DNA of 64,000 bases. Source: Sphingomonas jejuensis (GTDB lineage: Bacteria; Pseudomonadota; Alphaproteobacteria; Sphingomonadales; Sphingomonadaceae). The stretch is taken from positions 110,001-174,000 of the forward strand of contig NZ_JAATJE010000002.1 of assembly GCF_011927695.1 (NCBI RefSeq). The letters are read 5' to 3'. The notes beneath the pieces were generated by a model, which saw nothing but the letters and a program-made list of their open reading frames with translations, did no database searches and was not told where the DNA came from. The translations under genes and the position numbers were made by a program. Numbering within the stretch: the first letter of the stretch is position 1; each line of letters opens with the position of its first letter. Of the stretch, positions 1-9,674 are shown piece by piece.

Positions 1-4
1 GCTC

Positions 5-223
5 ATGACGATCGTCGCGATCGCAGCCATTGCAGCAACGGCACTCGCGATTGCGGGCTTATGGCTTTTCACCGGTCCCATGCCGATCCACATGCTCGTC
101 GCCACCGTGATCGGTGTGTCTGGGTCGGTTCTTCTCGGCGGCGGCCTGATGGCCCTCGTCTTCATGAGCTCCGGCACCGGGCATGACGAACGGGTGCACG
201 ACTTCGAAAAGGACAAGGAATGA
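5..223 (+). CDS. small two-TM membrane protein, unknown function
   Basis: This 72-residue protein has two hydrophobic segments (about residues 3-24 and 30-54) and a short charged, probably cytoplasmic tail. I do not recognise a family. Its ATG sits in an ATGA context, so it probably overlaps the stop codon of a gene lying left of the window. Its own TGA overlaps the ATG of the downstream thioesterase by 4 nt, so the two are very likely co-translated. The start could be further left if the true reading frame begins outside the window. Confidence 0.6.
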   Translation: MTIVAIAAIAATALAIAGLWLFTGPMPIHMLVATVIGVSGSVLLGGGLMALVFMSSGTGHDERVHDFEKDKE

Positions 224-609
224 TCAGCCCTGACGCCGAGCCTATCTTGCGGGTTGTTCCCGGGCCGGCCGACATTAACACCAACGGCCACATCTTTGGT
301 GGCTGGGTGCTCAGCCAGATGGACATCGCCGGCGGAATCGTCGCGTCGCGCCACTCGCAGGGGCCGTGCGCCACCGTCGCCATCGACTCGATGGCGTTCA
401 TCGCGCCCATCCTGCTGCGCGACATCATCTCGATCTACGCGCATGTCGAGCGGACCGGCCGCACCTCCATGGCGATCCGGATCGAGGTCGTCGCCGATCG
501 CGGCGCGGCGGATCCGGCGGTCAAGGTGACGGAGGGGCTCTTCACCTTCGTCGCGCTCGACGAGAACCACCGCCCCCGCCCCCTGCCCGCGCCGACTCCG
601 ACACCCTGA
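220..609 (+). CDS. yciA: acyl-CoA thioesterase, YciA-type hotdog fold
   Basis: The 129-residue product matches the single-domain YciA family, which hydrolyses acyl-CoA esters in the cytoplasm. The diagnostic stretch NTNGHIFGGWVLSQMD (about residues 21-36) carries the conserved Asn and the Asp at the end of the hotdog helix. The order of beta strands and the length are as in E. coli YciA (about 132 residues). It overlaps the upstream membrane protein gene by 4 nt. The proline-rich tail is variable in the family. Physiological substrate range cannot be read from sequence. Confidence 0.9.
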   Translation: MISPDAEPILRVVPGPADINTNGHIFGGWVLSQMDIAGGIVASRHSQGPCATVAIDSMAFIAPILLRDIISIYAHVERTGRTSMAIRIEVVADRGAADPAVKVTEGLFTFVALDENHRPRPLPAPTPTP

Positions 610-635
610 ACCGTCCTTCTGGCCGTAAGGCAGCA

Positions 636-672
636 AAAAGCCCGCCGATGCGACAGGCACCGGCGGGCTTTT
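636..672. terminator. bidirectional terminator between yciA and DUF4167 gene
   Basis: A perfect 12-bp inverted repeat (AAAAGCCCGCCG, 13-nt loop, CGGCGGGCTTTT) lies between two convergent genes. T-runs are present on both sides, so it can work in both directions. Confidence 0.85.
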
Positions 673-694
673 CAATGTTCCGAAATGCGGTGGC

Positions 695-1537
695 TCAGGC
701 GGCGGCGATGCTGCCGTCATCATTGGCCTCGGCCCGTGGCCGCCGGGTTCGGCGACGCGGTGCCGCCGCCTCTTCTCCGTCAGCTGCGGCGGGGACCGGC
801 GCGATGGCGGGCGGCAACCGATCGGCGAAGCCCAGCGGATCGCCGGCACCGGATGCATCCTGGTCCGCTTGCTGCTCGACAGCCTCCTCGCGCTGGCGCG
901 GCCGGCGACCCCGCCGCGGCCGCTCGACCGCCTCGGCACCTGCCGTCTCGCCCGCCTCGGCGTCCGTCGCGACCGGCTGCTGCTCGTCCGTCATCTCGGG
1001 CGCGCGCGCCCGGCGCTCGCGGCGCGGCTCGAAGCCGGCGTCGGCTCGCGGCTCGCGCTGCGGCCGGCCATCGCGGTCGGCACGGTCCTCGCGATCACCG
1101 CGATCCGACCGACCGTCGCGCTCTGGACGCTCCCGGTCCTGGCGCTGATCGCGATCTCCGCGCTGTTCACGATCGAAGCGCCCCCGCTCGCGATCGTCGT
1201 CACGGGCACCTTCGGCGCGCACGTCCTCCATCATGTCGCCGTCGGCGTCATCATCGAAGTCGTCGCGCTGCCGCCGTTGCGGCTGGTCCTCGGCGCGCGG
1301 CCGGCTCTCGCTCAGCACGCGGAAATAATGATCGGCGAACTGCAGATAATATTCAGTGGTGACGCGGTCGCCCTGGCGCTGCGCATCCGACGCAAGATTG
1401 CGGTACTTCTCCAGCAGCTGGCTGGCGTTGCCGCGCGCACGATTGTCGATCCGGTTGCCTTGCTCGGGCCGCCCGCCTTGCGGACGCTGCTGCCCGCCAC
1501 GGCCGCGACGGCGGCCGGCCTGACGATTGTTTATCAA
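695..1537 (-). CDS. DUF4167 domain protein, putative RNA-binding
   Basis: The 280-residue protein has the DUF4167 domain at its N-terminus (about residues 1-80): a basic Gly/Arg/Gln-rich start, then the helical stretch around LLEKYRNLASDAQ and YYLQFADHYFRVL. The remainder is low-complexity, very rich in Arg, Asp and Glu with many RGD-like triplets, suggesting a disordered RNA- or ribosome-associated tail; that role is inference. The start codon is TTG, preceded by AAGG; the encoded MINNRQ start looks family-like. It follows prmC by 199 bp; prfA-prmC-DUF4167 is a common alphaproteobacterial order. Confidence 0.88.
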   Translation of the reverse strand: MINNRQAGRRRGRGGQQRPQGGRPEQGNRIDNRARGNASQLLEKYRNLASDAQRQGDRVTTEYYLQFADHYFRVLSESRPRAEDQPQRRQRDDFDDDADGDMMEDVRAEGARDDDRERGRFDREQRGDRDQRQDRERPERDGRSDRGDREDRADRDGRPQREPRADAGFEPRRERRARAPEMTDEQQPVATDAEAGETAGAEAVERPRRGRRPRQREEAVEQQADQDASGAGDPLGFADRLPPAIAPVPAAADGEEAAAPRRRTRRPRAEANDDGSIAAA

Positions 1538-1736
1538 GATGCCTTGGTCCTCAGTCTCAGGTGTCGTGATCCGTCTGTAAAGGCCGAGTCAGTCGCTCCG
1601 CCGGCTGCGGTGCCGATGCGGCCTCCATGCCTCCGCAGATCGCCTTCCGCTGTGATGTCGCGCCAAGCGCGTCGACCGGTTCACCGATCGTGGCAGCTGT
1701 CGGCCGCCATCCGCCCAACCCCTTCGTGCATTTCAT

Positions 1737-2601
1737 CTAATGCTGCCCATGCCCTTTTCCAAGCGCAAACTCGCTGGCCTGCATCAGCAGGCATCGATCA
1801 CGCCCGCCGAGATCGCGGCGCACGGCGATCGACAGCCCGGCCGCGCGGAACAGCGCACCGGCCGCTTCCGCCTGCGTCCAGCCGATCTCCACACAGGCGA
1901 TGCCGCCGGTCGCGAGCTGACCGGGCAGGACGCGCGCAAGAACACGGTAGTCGTCCAGGCCATCCGCCCCGGCAAACAGGGCGCTTGCCGGCTCGTGCCG
2001 GCGCACCTCGTCCGGCAGCACCGCGCCATCCTCGATATAGGGTGGATTGCACAGGATCAGGTCGAATGCCTCGCCCGTCCCCGACCAGTCGCCGGCGCGG
2101 ATCTCCGCACGATCCGCCATGCCGAGCGCGACCGCATTCTTGCGTGCCCAGTCGAGCGCTGCCGGCGATGCGTCGATCCCGACGCCGGTCGCATCGGGCC
2201 ACCCGTCCAGCGCGGCGAGCAGAAGCGCGCCCGATCCCGTCCCCAGGTCGAGCACACGGCGCGGCGGCGGCCGATCGGAGAAAGCGGCGACCGCTGCCTC
2301 GATCAACGTCTCGCTGTCGGGCCGCGGCACCAGCACGCCCGGGCCGACCTGCAGGCTGATCGTCCAGAAATCGCGCTGGCCGACAAGATAGGCGACCGGC
2401 TCGTGCGACATGCGCCGTTCGATCAGCGTGTCGAACCCGGCGGGCACCGGCGCACGCTCGATCCCTTCGAGCAGCATCCGCTCGCGCGATTGCCCCGCCG
2501 CCTGCGCAGCGATCAATTCCGCGTCCAGCCGGGGCGTATCGCTGACCGTCGCCAACCTGGCCGCCGCCGCCCTGATCGCCGGCCCCAGCGACCCTGTCGC
2601 C

Positions 2602-2615
<14 letters not shown>
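1737..2615 (-). CDS. prmC: peptide chain release factor N5-glutamine methyltransferase
   Basis: PrmC (HemK) methylates the glutamine of the GGQ motif of release factors, using S-adenosylmethionine. The SAM-binding motif LDLGTGSGA is at about residues 122-130 and the catalytic NPPY motif at about 190-193. Length (292) is normal. The gene starts with TTG inside the last codons of prfA (14-nt overlap), so enzyme and substrate are translationally coupled. The 199 bp to the next gene probably holds the promoter for the DUF4167 gene. Confidence 0.95.
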
Positions 2616-3674
<1,059 letters not shown>

Positions 3675-3678
<4 letters not shown>

Positions 3679-4922
3679 GCGGGGATCAAGGCCAAGTCGG
3701 ATGTCCGCAGCACATCGGCGGCCTGCTCCTCGCCCGATCCCGGGCGCACGCGCAGCGTCGCCGCACCATCGCGCCAGCCGATCGCGACCACCTCGCCCGC
3801 ACCCAGCTTCACGCCCTTGTCGAAACGCTTGCGCGGCGATCCGCCCGCTACGATCTCCACGGACAACGCCGCGGCACGCAGACGGTCGGCGACCCGCAGG
3901 CCGTCCGCCAGCGCGGCATCGTCCTCGATCACCAGCGCGACATCGCACACGTCGAATGCCGGCGCTTCCGCCAGCATGCCAAGCCGCTCGATCCCCGCCG
4001 CCCAGCCGACGCCCGGGGTCGGCGCGCCGCCCAGGCTCTCCACCAATCCGTCATAGCGGCCGCCTGCCAGTACGGTCCCCTGCGCGCCCAGTCGGTCGGT
4101 GACGAACTCAAACGCGGTGTGCCGATAATAGTCGAGCCCGCGCACCAGCCGGTCGTCGCGCGTCCAGGCAACGCCCGCCGCGTCCAGCCCGGCCGTGACC
4201 TTGCCGAAGAAGTCGGCGGCGGCACCCGTCAGGAACTGGTCGATGCCCGGCGCCGCGTCCGCAACCGGGCGGTCGCGCGCATCCTTGGAATCCAGGATCC
4301 GCAGCGGGTTCTTGTCCAGCCGCTTCTGACTGTCCTCGGAAAGCTCGCCGCGCGCCGCCTCGAAATGCTCCACCAGCGCCGCCCGCCACGCATCGCGCGT
4401 CTCGGCATCGCCCAGCGTGTTGAGCTTCAATGTCACGCCATCGGCAATGCCGAGCTCGCGGATCAGCTGGGCGGCGAACGCGAGCAGCTCCACATCCGCC
4501 AGCGGCTCGGCCGCACCAAGCACCTCGGCATCGATCTGGTGAAACTGCCGGAAGCGTCCCTTCTGCGGCCGCTCATAGCGGAACACGGGGCCGTGGGCGG
4601 CGATCTTCAACGGCGCGAACTGCTGCCAGCCCTCCGTCAGATAGGCACGCGCGATCCCCGCGGTGAATTCCGGCCGCAGGGTCAGCGAATCACCGCCGCG
4701 ATCCTCGAAGGTGTACATCTCCTTCGACACGACATCGGTGGTCTCGCCCAGCGAGCGGGCGAACACCGCCGTTGCCTCGAACACGGGCAGCTCGACCCTA
4801 CGGAAACCATAAAGCCGGCGCACGCGCTCGAACGTCGCGACGACGTGCGCGAACCGCGCTTCCTCCTCCCCGAAGATGTCCTGAGTGCCGCGAATGCGCT
4901 GCGGCGTCTGCGCCTTTGCCAT
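3675..4922 (-). CDS. hisS: histidyl-tRNA synthetase
   Basis: This class II aminoacyl-tRNA synthetase charges tRNA-His. It has the N-terminal [10 protein letters not shown], motif 2 ([17 protein letters not shown]), the histidine-binding [12 protein letters not shown] and motif-3-region LAGGRYDGL, then an anticodon-binding domain. Length is 415 residues. A good ribosome-binding site (AGGAAG, 7-nt spacing) precedes the ATG. It is first in the hisS-prfA-prmC operon and divergent from the M61 peptidase, with about 160 bp of shared promoter space. Confidence 0.97.
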
Positions 4923-5083
4923 AGAAGCCGCTTCCTAGTGGAGGAGCGCGGCCCGCGCCAGCGTCCGGATGGAGGTGGCTTGCAATCCGCGTAGTCGCGC
5001 CTTTTGCACGTCCCGGCGCTGGACGTTGCCGGTTGCGGATGACTAGACAGGTCAATCAACTGCCTGAGAAGGTCGCCCCCACG

Positions 5084-6994
5084 ATGATCCGTCCCCTGTT
5101 CGTCGCCGCGCTGTTGCTGTCCGCGGCCCCGATCGCTGCGCAGCAGCTGTCGCAGCCGCAGCCCGTACCTTTCGTCAATCGCGTGCCCGCGCCGCGCGAT
5201 GCGGCCTACCCGGGCACCATGCGGCTGGAGGTCGACGCCACCGACACGCAGCGCCGCGTCCTGCGCGTGCGCCAGACGATTCCGGTGGCGGAGGGCGGGC
5301 GCATCACGCTGCTGTTTCCCGAATGGCTCCCGGGCAACCACGCGCCGCGCGGGCAGATCGAGGCTTTGGCGGGGCTGCGCTTCACCGCCGGCGGCCGGCC
5401 GGTGCGGTGGACCCGCGACGACGTGAACGTCTACGCCTTCCATGTCGACGTGCCGGACCGCGCGCGGGAGCTGGTGGCAGAATTCCAGTTCGTGTCGCCC
5501 ACGACCAGCGACCAGGGCCGGATCGTCGTCACCAACGACATGATGAACATTCAGTGGGAAGACGTGTCGCTCTACCCCGCCGGCTATTTCACCCGTCGGA
5601 TCCCGGTCGATGCGTCCGTCCGCTATCCCGCCGGCTGGACGGCGGCCTCCGGCCTTCCGAGCCGGGTCGCGAACGGCGTCTACCGCTACCAGACGACGGA
5701 CTACGAGACGCTGATCGACTCGCCCGTCTTCGCCGGTCGCCATTTCCGCCGCTGGCAGTTGACGCCAGACGTCGGTCTCAACGTCGTTGCGGACGAGGAG
5801 CGCTTCCTGGCCGCCACGCCGGAGCAGATCGCCGCCCACCGCCGCCTGGTCGAACAGGCCGTCACGCTGTTCGGCGCGCAGCATTACGACAAGTACGAGT
5901 TCCTCTTGGCGCTGACCGACGAGATGGGCGGCATCGGGCTGGAGCATCACCGCTCCTCCGAAAATGGCGTGAACCCGGAATATTTTACGGAGTGGGACAA
6001 GGGTCCCGGCCGCCGCAACCTTCTGCCGCACGAGTTCACGCACAGCTGGGACGGCAAGTATCGTCGCGGCGCGGGCGCCTGGACCCCCGACTACTCGACG
6101 CCGATGCGCAACGAGCTGTTGTGGGTCTATGAAGGGCAGACGCAGTTCTGGGGCTACATTCTCGGCGCCCGGTCCGGCCTGTTCTCGAAGGATGAGACGC
6201 TGGATGCGCTCGCCTACATCGCCGCCACGCTGGATCAGCGCGCCGGGCGCACCTGGCGCCCGCTGCAGGACACGGTCAACGATCCGATCATCACTCCGCG
6301 CCGCCCCAAGCCCTGGACCAGCTGGCAGCGGTCCGAGGACTATTACAACGAGGGCATGCTCGTCTGGCTCGATGTCGACGCGGAGCTTCGGCAGCTGACC
6401 GGCGGCGAGCGCTCGATGGACGATTTCGCGCGCGCCTTCTTCGGCATGAACGACCGTGACTGGGGCATCAACACCTACACCTTCGATGACGTCGTCTCGA
6501 CGCTCAACGGCATCGCGCCGGCCGATTGGCGCAGCTTCCTGCGCACGCGCCTCGACGATGTGAGCACTCGCGCGCCGCTCGGCGGCTTCACCCGCTCCGG
6601 CTACACGCTTGTCTACGAGGATACCCCGTCCAGCTACCTGACCGACCTTCAGTCCCGCAACGAGAACGCCGATCTCAGCTTCTCGGTCGGCGGCACCGTC
6701 GCCAACTCCGGGACCATCTCGCAGGTGATGTGGGACGGCCCGATGTTCGAGGCCGGCCTGACGCCGGGTCAACAGATTGTCGCCGTCAACGGTCAGGAAT
6801 ACGGGGCCGGCGTGCTGACCCGCGCGATCACGGACGCAAAGGGCGGTCGTGATCCGATCCGCCTGACCGTCCGCGACGGAGATCGCCTGCGTGAGGTCGC
6901 CATCGACTATCATGACGGGCTGCGCTACCCGCGCCTCCGCAAGACGGGCGCGGCTGACACCGGCCTCGACCGGCTGCTCGCACCGCGTTCCTGA
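5084..6994 (+). CDS. M61 family aminopeptidase with C-terminal PDZ domain, secreted
   Basis: The product (636 residues from ATG 5084) has a signal peptide ending near AAPIAAQ, an all-beta N-terminal domain, the zinc motif HEFTH (starting about residue 316) followed by the third-ligand region WVYEGQTQFWG, and a PDZ domain near the C-terminus (about 520-605). This is the arrangement of M61 glycyl aminopeptidases, probably periplasmic. The frame opens 51 nt earlier, but only the 5084 start places the signal peptide at the N-terminus. It is followed by ppa after 69 bp. Confidence 0.92.
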   Translation: MIRPLFVAALLLSAAPIAAQQLSQPQPVPFVNRVPAPRDAAYPGTMRLEVDATDTQRRVLRVRQTIPVAEGGRITLLFPEWLPGNHAPRGQIEALAGLRFTAGGRPVRWTRDDVNVYAFHVDVPDRARELVAEFQFVSPTTSDQGRIVVTNDMMNIQWEDVSLYPAGYFTRRIPVDASVRYPAGWTAASGLPSRVANGVYRYQTTDYETLIDSPVFAGRHFRRWQLTPDVGLNVVADEERFLAATPEQIAAHRRLVEQAVTLFGAQHYDKYEFLLALTDEMGGIGLEHHRSSENGVNPEYFTEWDKGPGRRNLLPHEFTHSWDGKYRRGAGAWTPDYSTPMRNELLWVYEGQTQFWGYILGARSGLFSKDETLDALAYIAATLDQRAGRTWRPLQDTVNDPIITPRRPKPWTSWQRSEDYYNEGMLVWLDVDAELRQLTGGERSMDDFARAFFGMNDRDWGINTYTFDDVVSTLNGIAPADWRSFLRTRLDDVSTRAPLGGFTRSGYTLVYEDTPSSYLTDLQSRNENADLSFSVGGTVANSGTISQVMWDGPMFEAGLTPGQQIVAVNGQEYGAGVLTRAITDAKGGRDPIRLTVRDGDRLREVAIDYHDGLRYPRLRKTGAADTGLDRLLAPRS

Positions 6995-7063
6995 CGCGGC
7001 GCGACCGCGTTTCATTCGGCCGGCGGCGCCTCCGGGCGCCCCGGCCTGTCACAGGGTGCGTGC

Positions 7064-7639
7064 ATGAACATCGAGCTTATTCCCGTTGGCGACGATCCGC
7101 CGAACAGCCTCAACGTCGTCATCGAGGTGCCTGTCGGCGGCGAGCCGGTGAAGTACGAGTTCGACAAGAAGTCGGGCGCGCTCTACGTCGATCGCATCCT
7201 CCACACCCCGATGCGCTACCCGGCGAACTACGGCTTCGTGCCCCACACGCTGTCGCCGGACGGCGATCCGCTCGACGCCCTGGTGGTTGCCCGTTCGCCC
7301 TTCATCCCCGGCTGCGTCGTGCGCGTGCGCCCGATCGCGGTGCTGATGCTGGAGGACGAGGCCGGCGGTGACGAGAAGCTGCTGACCGTACCCGTCGACG
7401 CGACCTTCCCCTATTATTCGAAGATCGGCGAGAAGGACGACCTGCCCGAAATCGTCATGCAGCAGATCGAGCACTTCTTCACCCACTACAAGGATCTGGA
7501 GACCAAGAAGTGGGTCCGGGTCGGAAAGTGGGGCGGTGCGCAGCAGGCCCGCGACGTCATCATCGAGGCGATCGAGCGCGCAAAGGCCGCGAAGGACTCC
7601 GGTCCCCGCCGCCGCATGAGCGATTTCTCGGCCGTTTGA
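7064..7639 (+). CDS. ppa: inorganic pyrophosphatase
   Basis: Family I soluble pyrophosphatase hydrolyses pyrophosphate to two phosphates, pulling biosynthetic reactions forward. The acidic metal-binding signature DGDPLD lies in the middle of the protein, preceded by RYPANYGFVPHT, and the C-terminal KDLETKKWV region is typical. The 191-residue length is slightly longer than the approximately 175-residue norm because of a basic C-terminal tail. It is convergent with the SMR transporter gene. Confidence 0.96.
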   Translation: MNIELIPVGDDPPNSLNVVIEVPVGGEPVKYEFDKKSGALYVDRILHTPMRYPANYGFVPHTLSPDGDPLDALVVARSPFIPGCVVRVRPIAVLMLEDEAGGDEKLLTVPVDATFPYYSKIGEKDDLPEIVMQQIEHFFTHYKDLETKKWVRVGKWGGAQQARDVIIEAIERAKAAKDSGPRRRMSDFSAV

Positions 7640-7647
7640 CCATCGCC

Positions 7648-7688
7648 ACCGGCCGGTGCCCTCGCCGACGCGGGGGCGCCGGCCCGGT
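7648..7688. terminator. possible bidirectional terminator hairpin
   Basis: A GC-rich imperfect inverted repeat (left arm around CCGGCCGGTGCCC, right arm around GGGGGCGCCGGCCCGG) fills the short gap between convergent ppa and sugE and reaches the sugE stop codon. There is no clear T-run, so this is tentative. Confidence 0.35.
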
Positions 7689-8002
7689 CAGCTGACGAGC
7701 TTCAGCCCGGCGACCGCCGCGACGATCCCCAGGATCAGCAGCAGGCGCGCAGCCGACAGCACTTCTCCGAAGAACAGTGCGCCCACCACGACGGTGCCGA
7801 CCGCGCCGATCCCGGTCCAGACGGCATAGGCGGTCCCCATCGGGATGGTTCGTGCCGCCGCCTCCAGCAGCGCCATCGACGCGGTGACCGATCCGAGGAA
7901 AGCCAGCGTCCACGGCAGGTTGCGGAACCCGTCCACGAACCGCAGCGCGGTCGTGAAGCCGACCTCGAACAGCCCTCCAACGATCAGCAGCACCCACGCC
8001 AT
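7688..8002 (-). CDS. sugE: SMR family exporter, SugE/Gdx-type (guanidinium)
   Basis: A 104-residue protein with four transmembrane helices and the conserved membrane-embedded Glu in VGGLFEVG near residue 13. The long match to E. coli SugE/Gdx around GTAYAVWTGIGAVG, preceded by a Ser-Met-Ala-Leu-Leu stretch, favours the guanidinium-exporter branch over EmrE-type multidrug pumps. The second of two adjacent ATGs is preferred because it has better spacing from AGGGAGG. It is divergent from the catalase gene. I looked for a guanidine riboswitch and did not find one. Confidence 0.85.
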   Translation of the reverse strand: MAWVLLIVGGLFEVGFTTALRFVDGFRNLPWTLAFLGSVTASMALLEAAARTIPMGTAYAVWTGIGAVGTVVVGALFFGEVLSAARLLLILGIVAAVAGLKLVS

Positions 8003-8028
8003 CATCTTGCCTCCCTGTCCGGTCCGGC

Positions 8029-8054
8029 GGAACCGCGTTCCGTGCAGCCGGGTT
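8029..8054 (+). promoter_or_regulatory. EcfG-like promoter for catalase-family gene
   Basis: GGAAC (8029-8033), 17 nt, then GGTT (8051-8054) fits the alphaproteobacterial EcfG/sigma-T pattern GGAAC-N16/17-CGTT in all but the first -10 base. It lies about 35 nt upstream of the catalase ATG. The same bases also form a perfect 6-bp hairpin (CGGAAC / GTTCCG), so a structural explanation is possible. Confidence 0.5.
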
Positions 8055-8089
8055 CATCCCCGACCTGAACGGCACGAGAGGGACAATCA

Positions 8090-9187
8090 ATGGCCGAGCT
8101 TAAATCTCCGGTGCGGTACACCCCCGGCGTCGAGCAAACGGACGGTGACGAGCAGAAGACGCAGGCCGAACTGAACGAGCAGTTCACCACCATCCTGGAG
8201 ACCACCTCCAAGGATTATGGTCACGCCGTCCGCTCTGTTCACGCAAAGAGTCACGGGATCGTCACGGGCGAGCTGACCGTGCACGACCAGCTCCCGCCGG
8301 AGCTTGCCCAGGGCCTGTTCGCGACTGCCGGCACACACGCCGTGCTGCTGCGCTTCTCGACCAATCCGGGCGACATCCTGGATGACAGCATCTCGGTCCC
8401 CCGGGGCGTCGCGATCAAGGTGTTTGACGTCGCGGGCGACCGGCTTCCCGGCGCGGAGGGCAACACCCAGGATTTCGTCATGGCCAACGGACCCGCCTTC
8501 GCGGCCGCCACGCCCGAGCAGTTCCTGGGCAATCTGAAGATGCTCGCCAAGACCACCGACAAGGCGGAATGGGCGAAGAAGGCGCTGTCGAAGGTGCTGC
8601 AGACCGCCGAAGCCGCCCTCGAGCTGGTCGGCGGGGAGAGTGCGACGCTGAAGACCTTGGGCGGGGCGCCCAACGTCCACCCCCTGGGCGAGACTTATTG
8701 GGGTCAGGCACCGTTCCGCTACGGCGACTACATCGCCAAGTTCCAGCTCGTCCCGGTGTCCGACAACCTGACGTCGATCACGGGGAACATGATCAACGCC
8801 GATGGGCGTCCCGATGCGATCCGCGAGGCCATGCGTGAAACCATGATCGAGGCGGACGGCGTGTGGGAGCTCCGCGTGCAGCTCAACCGCGATCTCGACA
8901 GCATGGACATCGAGGATGCGAGCAAGCCTTGGGACGAGGAGCAGAGCCCGTTCCAGACGGTCGCCACCATCCGGGTCCCGCACCAGCTCGCCTGGTCGCC
9001 GGAACGCGCTCAGATCGTTGACGATCAGCTGCGCTTCAGCGTCTGGACGGGGCTTTCCGCCCACCAGCCGCTCGGTGCCATCAACCGCGCGCGGCGATCC
9101 GCCTACCAGACGTCGTCCGACTTCCGCGGCCGCTTCAACGGTTGCCCCATTCATGAGCCGCAGCAGGCGCCGGCGCTCGCCGGCTGA
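8090..9187 (+). CDS. catalase-family heme protein (small catalase, SrpA-like)
   Basis: At 365 residues this is a shortened catalase-fold protein without the flavodoxin-like C-terminal domain. Visible landmarks are the distal-His region RSVHAKSHG (His near 51), the substrate-channel Asn region GNTQDFVMANG, and the proximal-Tyr region RRSAYQTSSDFR near the C-terminus. Proteins of this family are peroxidase- or catalase-like; true catalase activity is not assured. No signal peptide is visible, so it is probably cytoplasmic. An EcfG-like promoter lies upstream, which fits a general stress role. Confidence 0.85.
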   Translation: MAELKSPVRYTPGVEQTDGDEQKTQAELNEQFTTILETTSKDYGHAVRSVHAKSHGIVTGELTVHDQLPPELAQGLFATAGTHAVLLRFSTNPGDILDDSISVPRGVAIKVFDVAGDRLPGAEGNTQDFVMANGPAFAAATPEQFLGNLKMLAKTTDKAEWAKKALSKVLQTAEAALELVGGESATLKTLGGAPNVHPLGETYWGQAPFRYGDYIAKFQLVPVSDNLTSITGNMINADGRPDAIREAMRETMIEADGVWELRVQLNRDLDSMDIEDASKPWDEEQSPFQTVATIRVPHQLAWSPERAQIVDDQLRFSVWTGLSAHQPLGAINRARRSAYQTSSDFRGRFNGCPIHEPQQAPALAG

Positions 9188-9194
9188 GCCTGGA

Positions 9195-9674
9195 TCAGGC
9201 CGAGGCGAGGGCGTCCAGCGCGGCGCCCTCGATCCGCCATCCCTCCCAGCCGCTGGTCGGCGCCGCCCCCATCCGGCGGTAGAAATCCTTGGCCGGCTCG
9301 TTCCAGTCGAGCACCGCCCAGTCCATCCGTCCGCACCCGCGCCGCCCGGCCTCCGCGGCGAGCGCGCGGAACAGCGCCACGCCCGCGCCGGTCCCGCGGG
9401 CGGCTTCCTCGACGAACAGGTCTTCTAGGTAAAGCGTCGGGCTCCCCGTCCAGGTCGAGTAGGTCAGGAACCACAACGCCACACCGACCACCCGGCCATC
9501 CTGCCGGGCCAGATGCGCCCACACACGCGGCTGGTCGTCGAACAGCGTGGCAGACAGGCTCTCTTCCGTCGCCTTGACCGCGTCCGGCATGCGCTCATAG
9601 GCCGCCAGCGCCTTGATCAGGCGCAGGATCTCGGCCTCGTCGCCCGGTCGTGCCATGGTGATGTCGGTGGTCAT
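9195..9674 (-). CDS. GNAT family N-acetyltransferase
   Basis: The 159-residue protein has the GNAT fold, with the acetyl-CoA-binding region ARGTGAGVALFRALA after the strand YLEDLFVEE. The overall pattern resembles the spermidine/spermine N1-acetyltransferase-like subgroup, but the substrate is not deducible. The frame opens earlier, but ATG 9674 makes an ATGA overlap with the stop of the EamA gene. It is the last gene of the ispG chain and is convergent with the catalase gene, 7 bp away. Confidence 0.88.
   Translation of the reverse strand: MTTDITMARPGDEAEILRLIKALAAYERMPDAVKATEESLSATLFDDQPRVWAHLARQDGRVVGVALWFLTYSTWTGSPTLYLEDLFVEEAARGTGAGVALFRALAAEAGRRGCGRMDWAVLDWNEPAKDFYRRMGAAPTSGWEGWRIEGAALDALASA

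Noticed and set aside
8006-8089. Guanidine riboswitch in the sugE leader
   Set aside because: Two hairpins can be drawn in the 84-bp gap (loops GCG and a 9-nt loop), but neither has the ACGR loop of guanidine-II, and the space is too small for guanidine-I. The bases are better explained as the catalase promoter.
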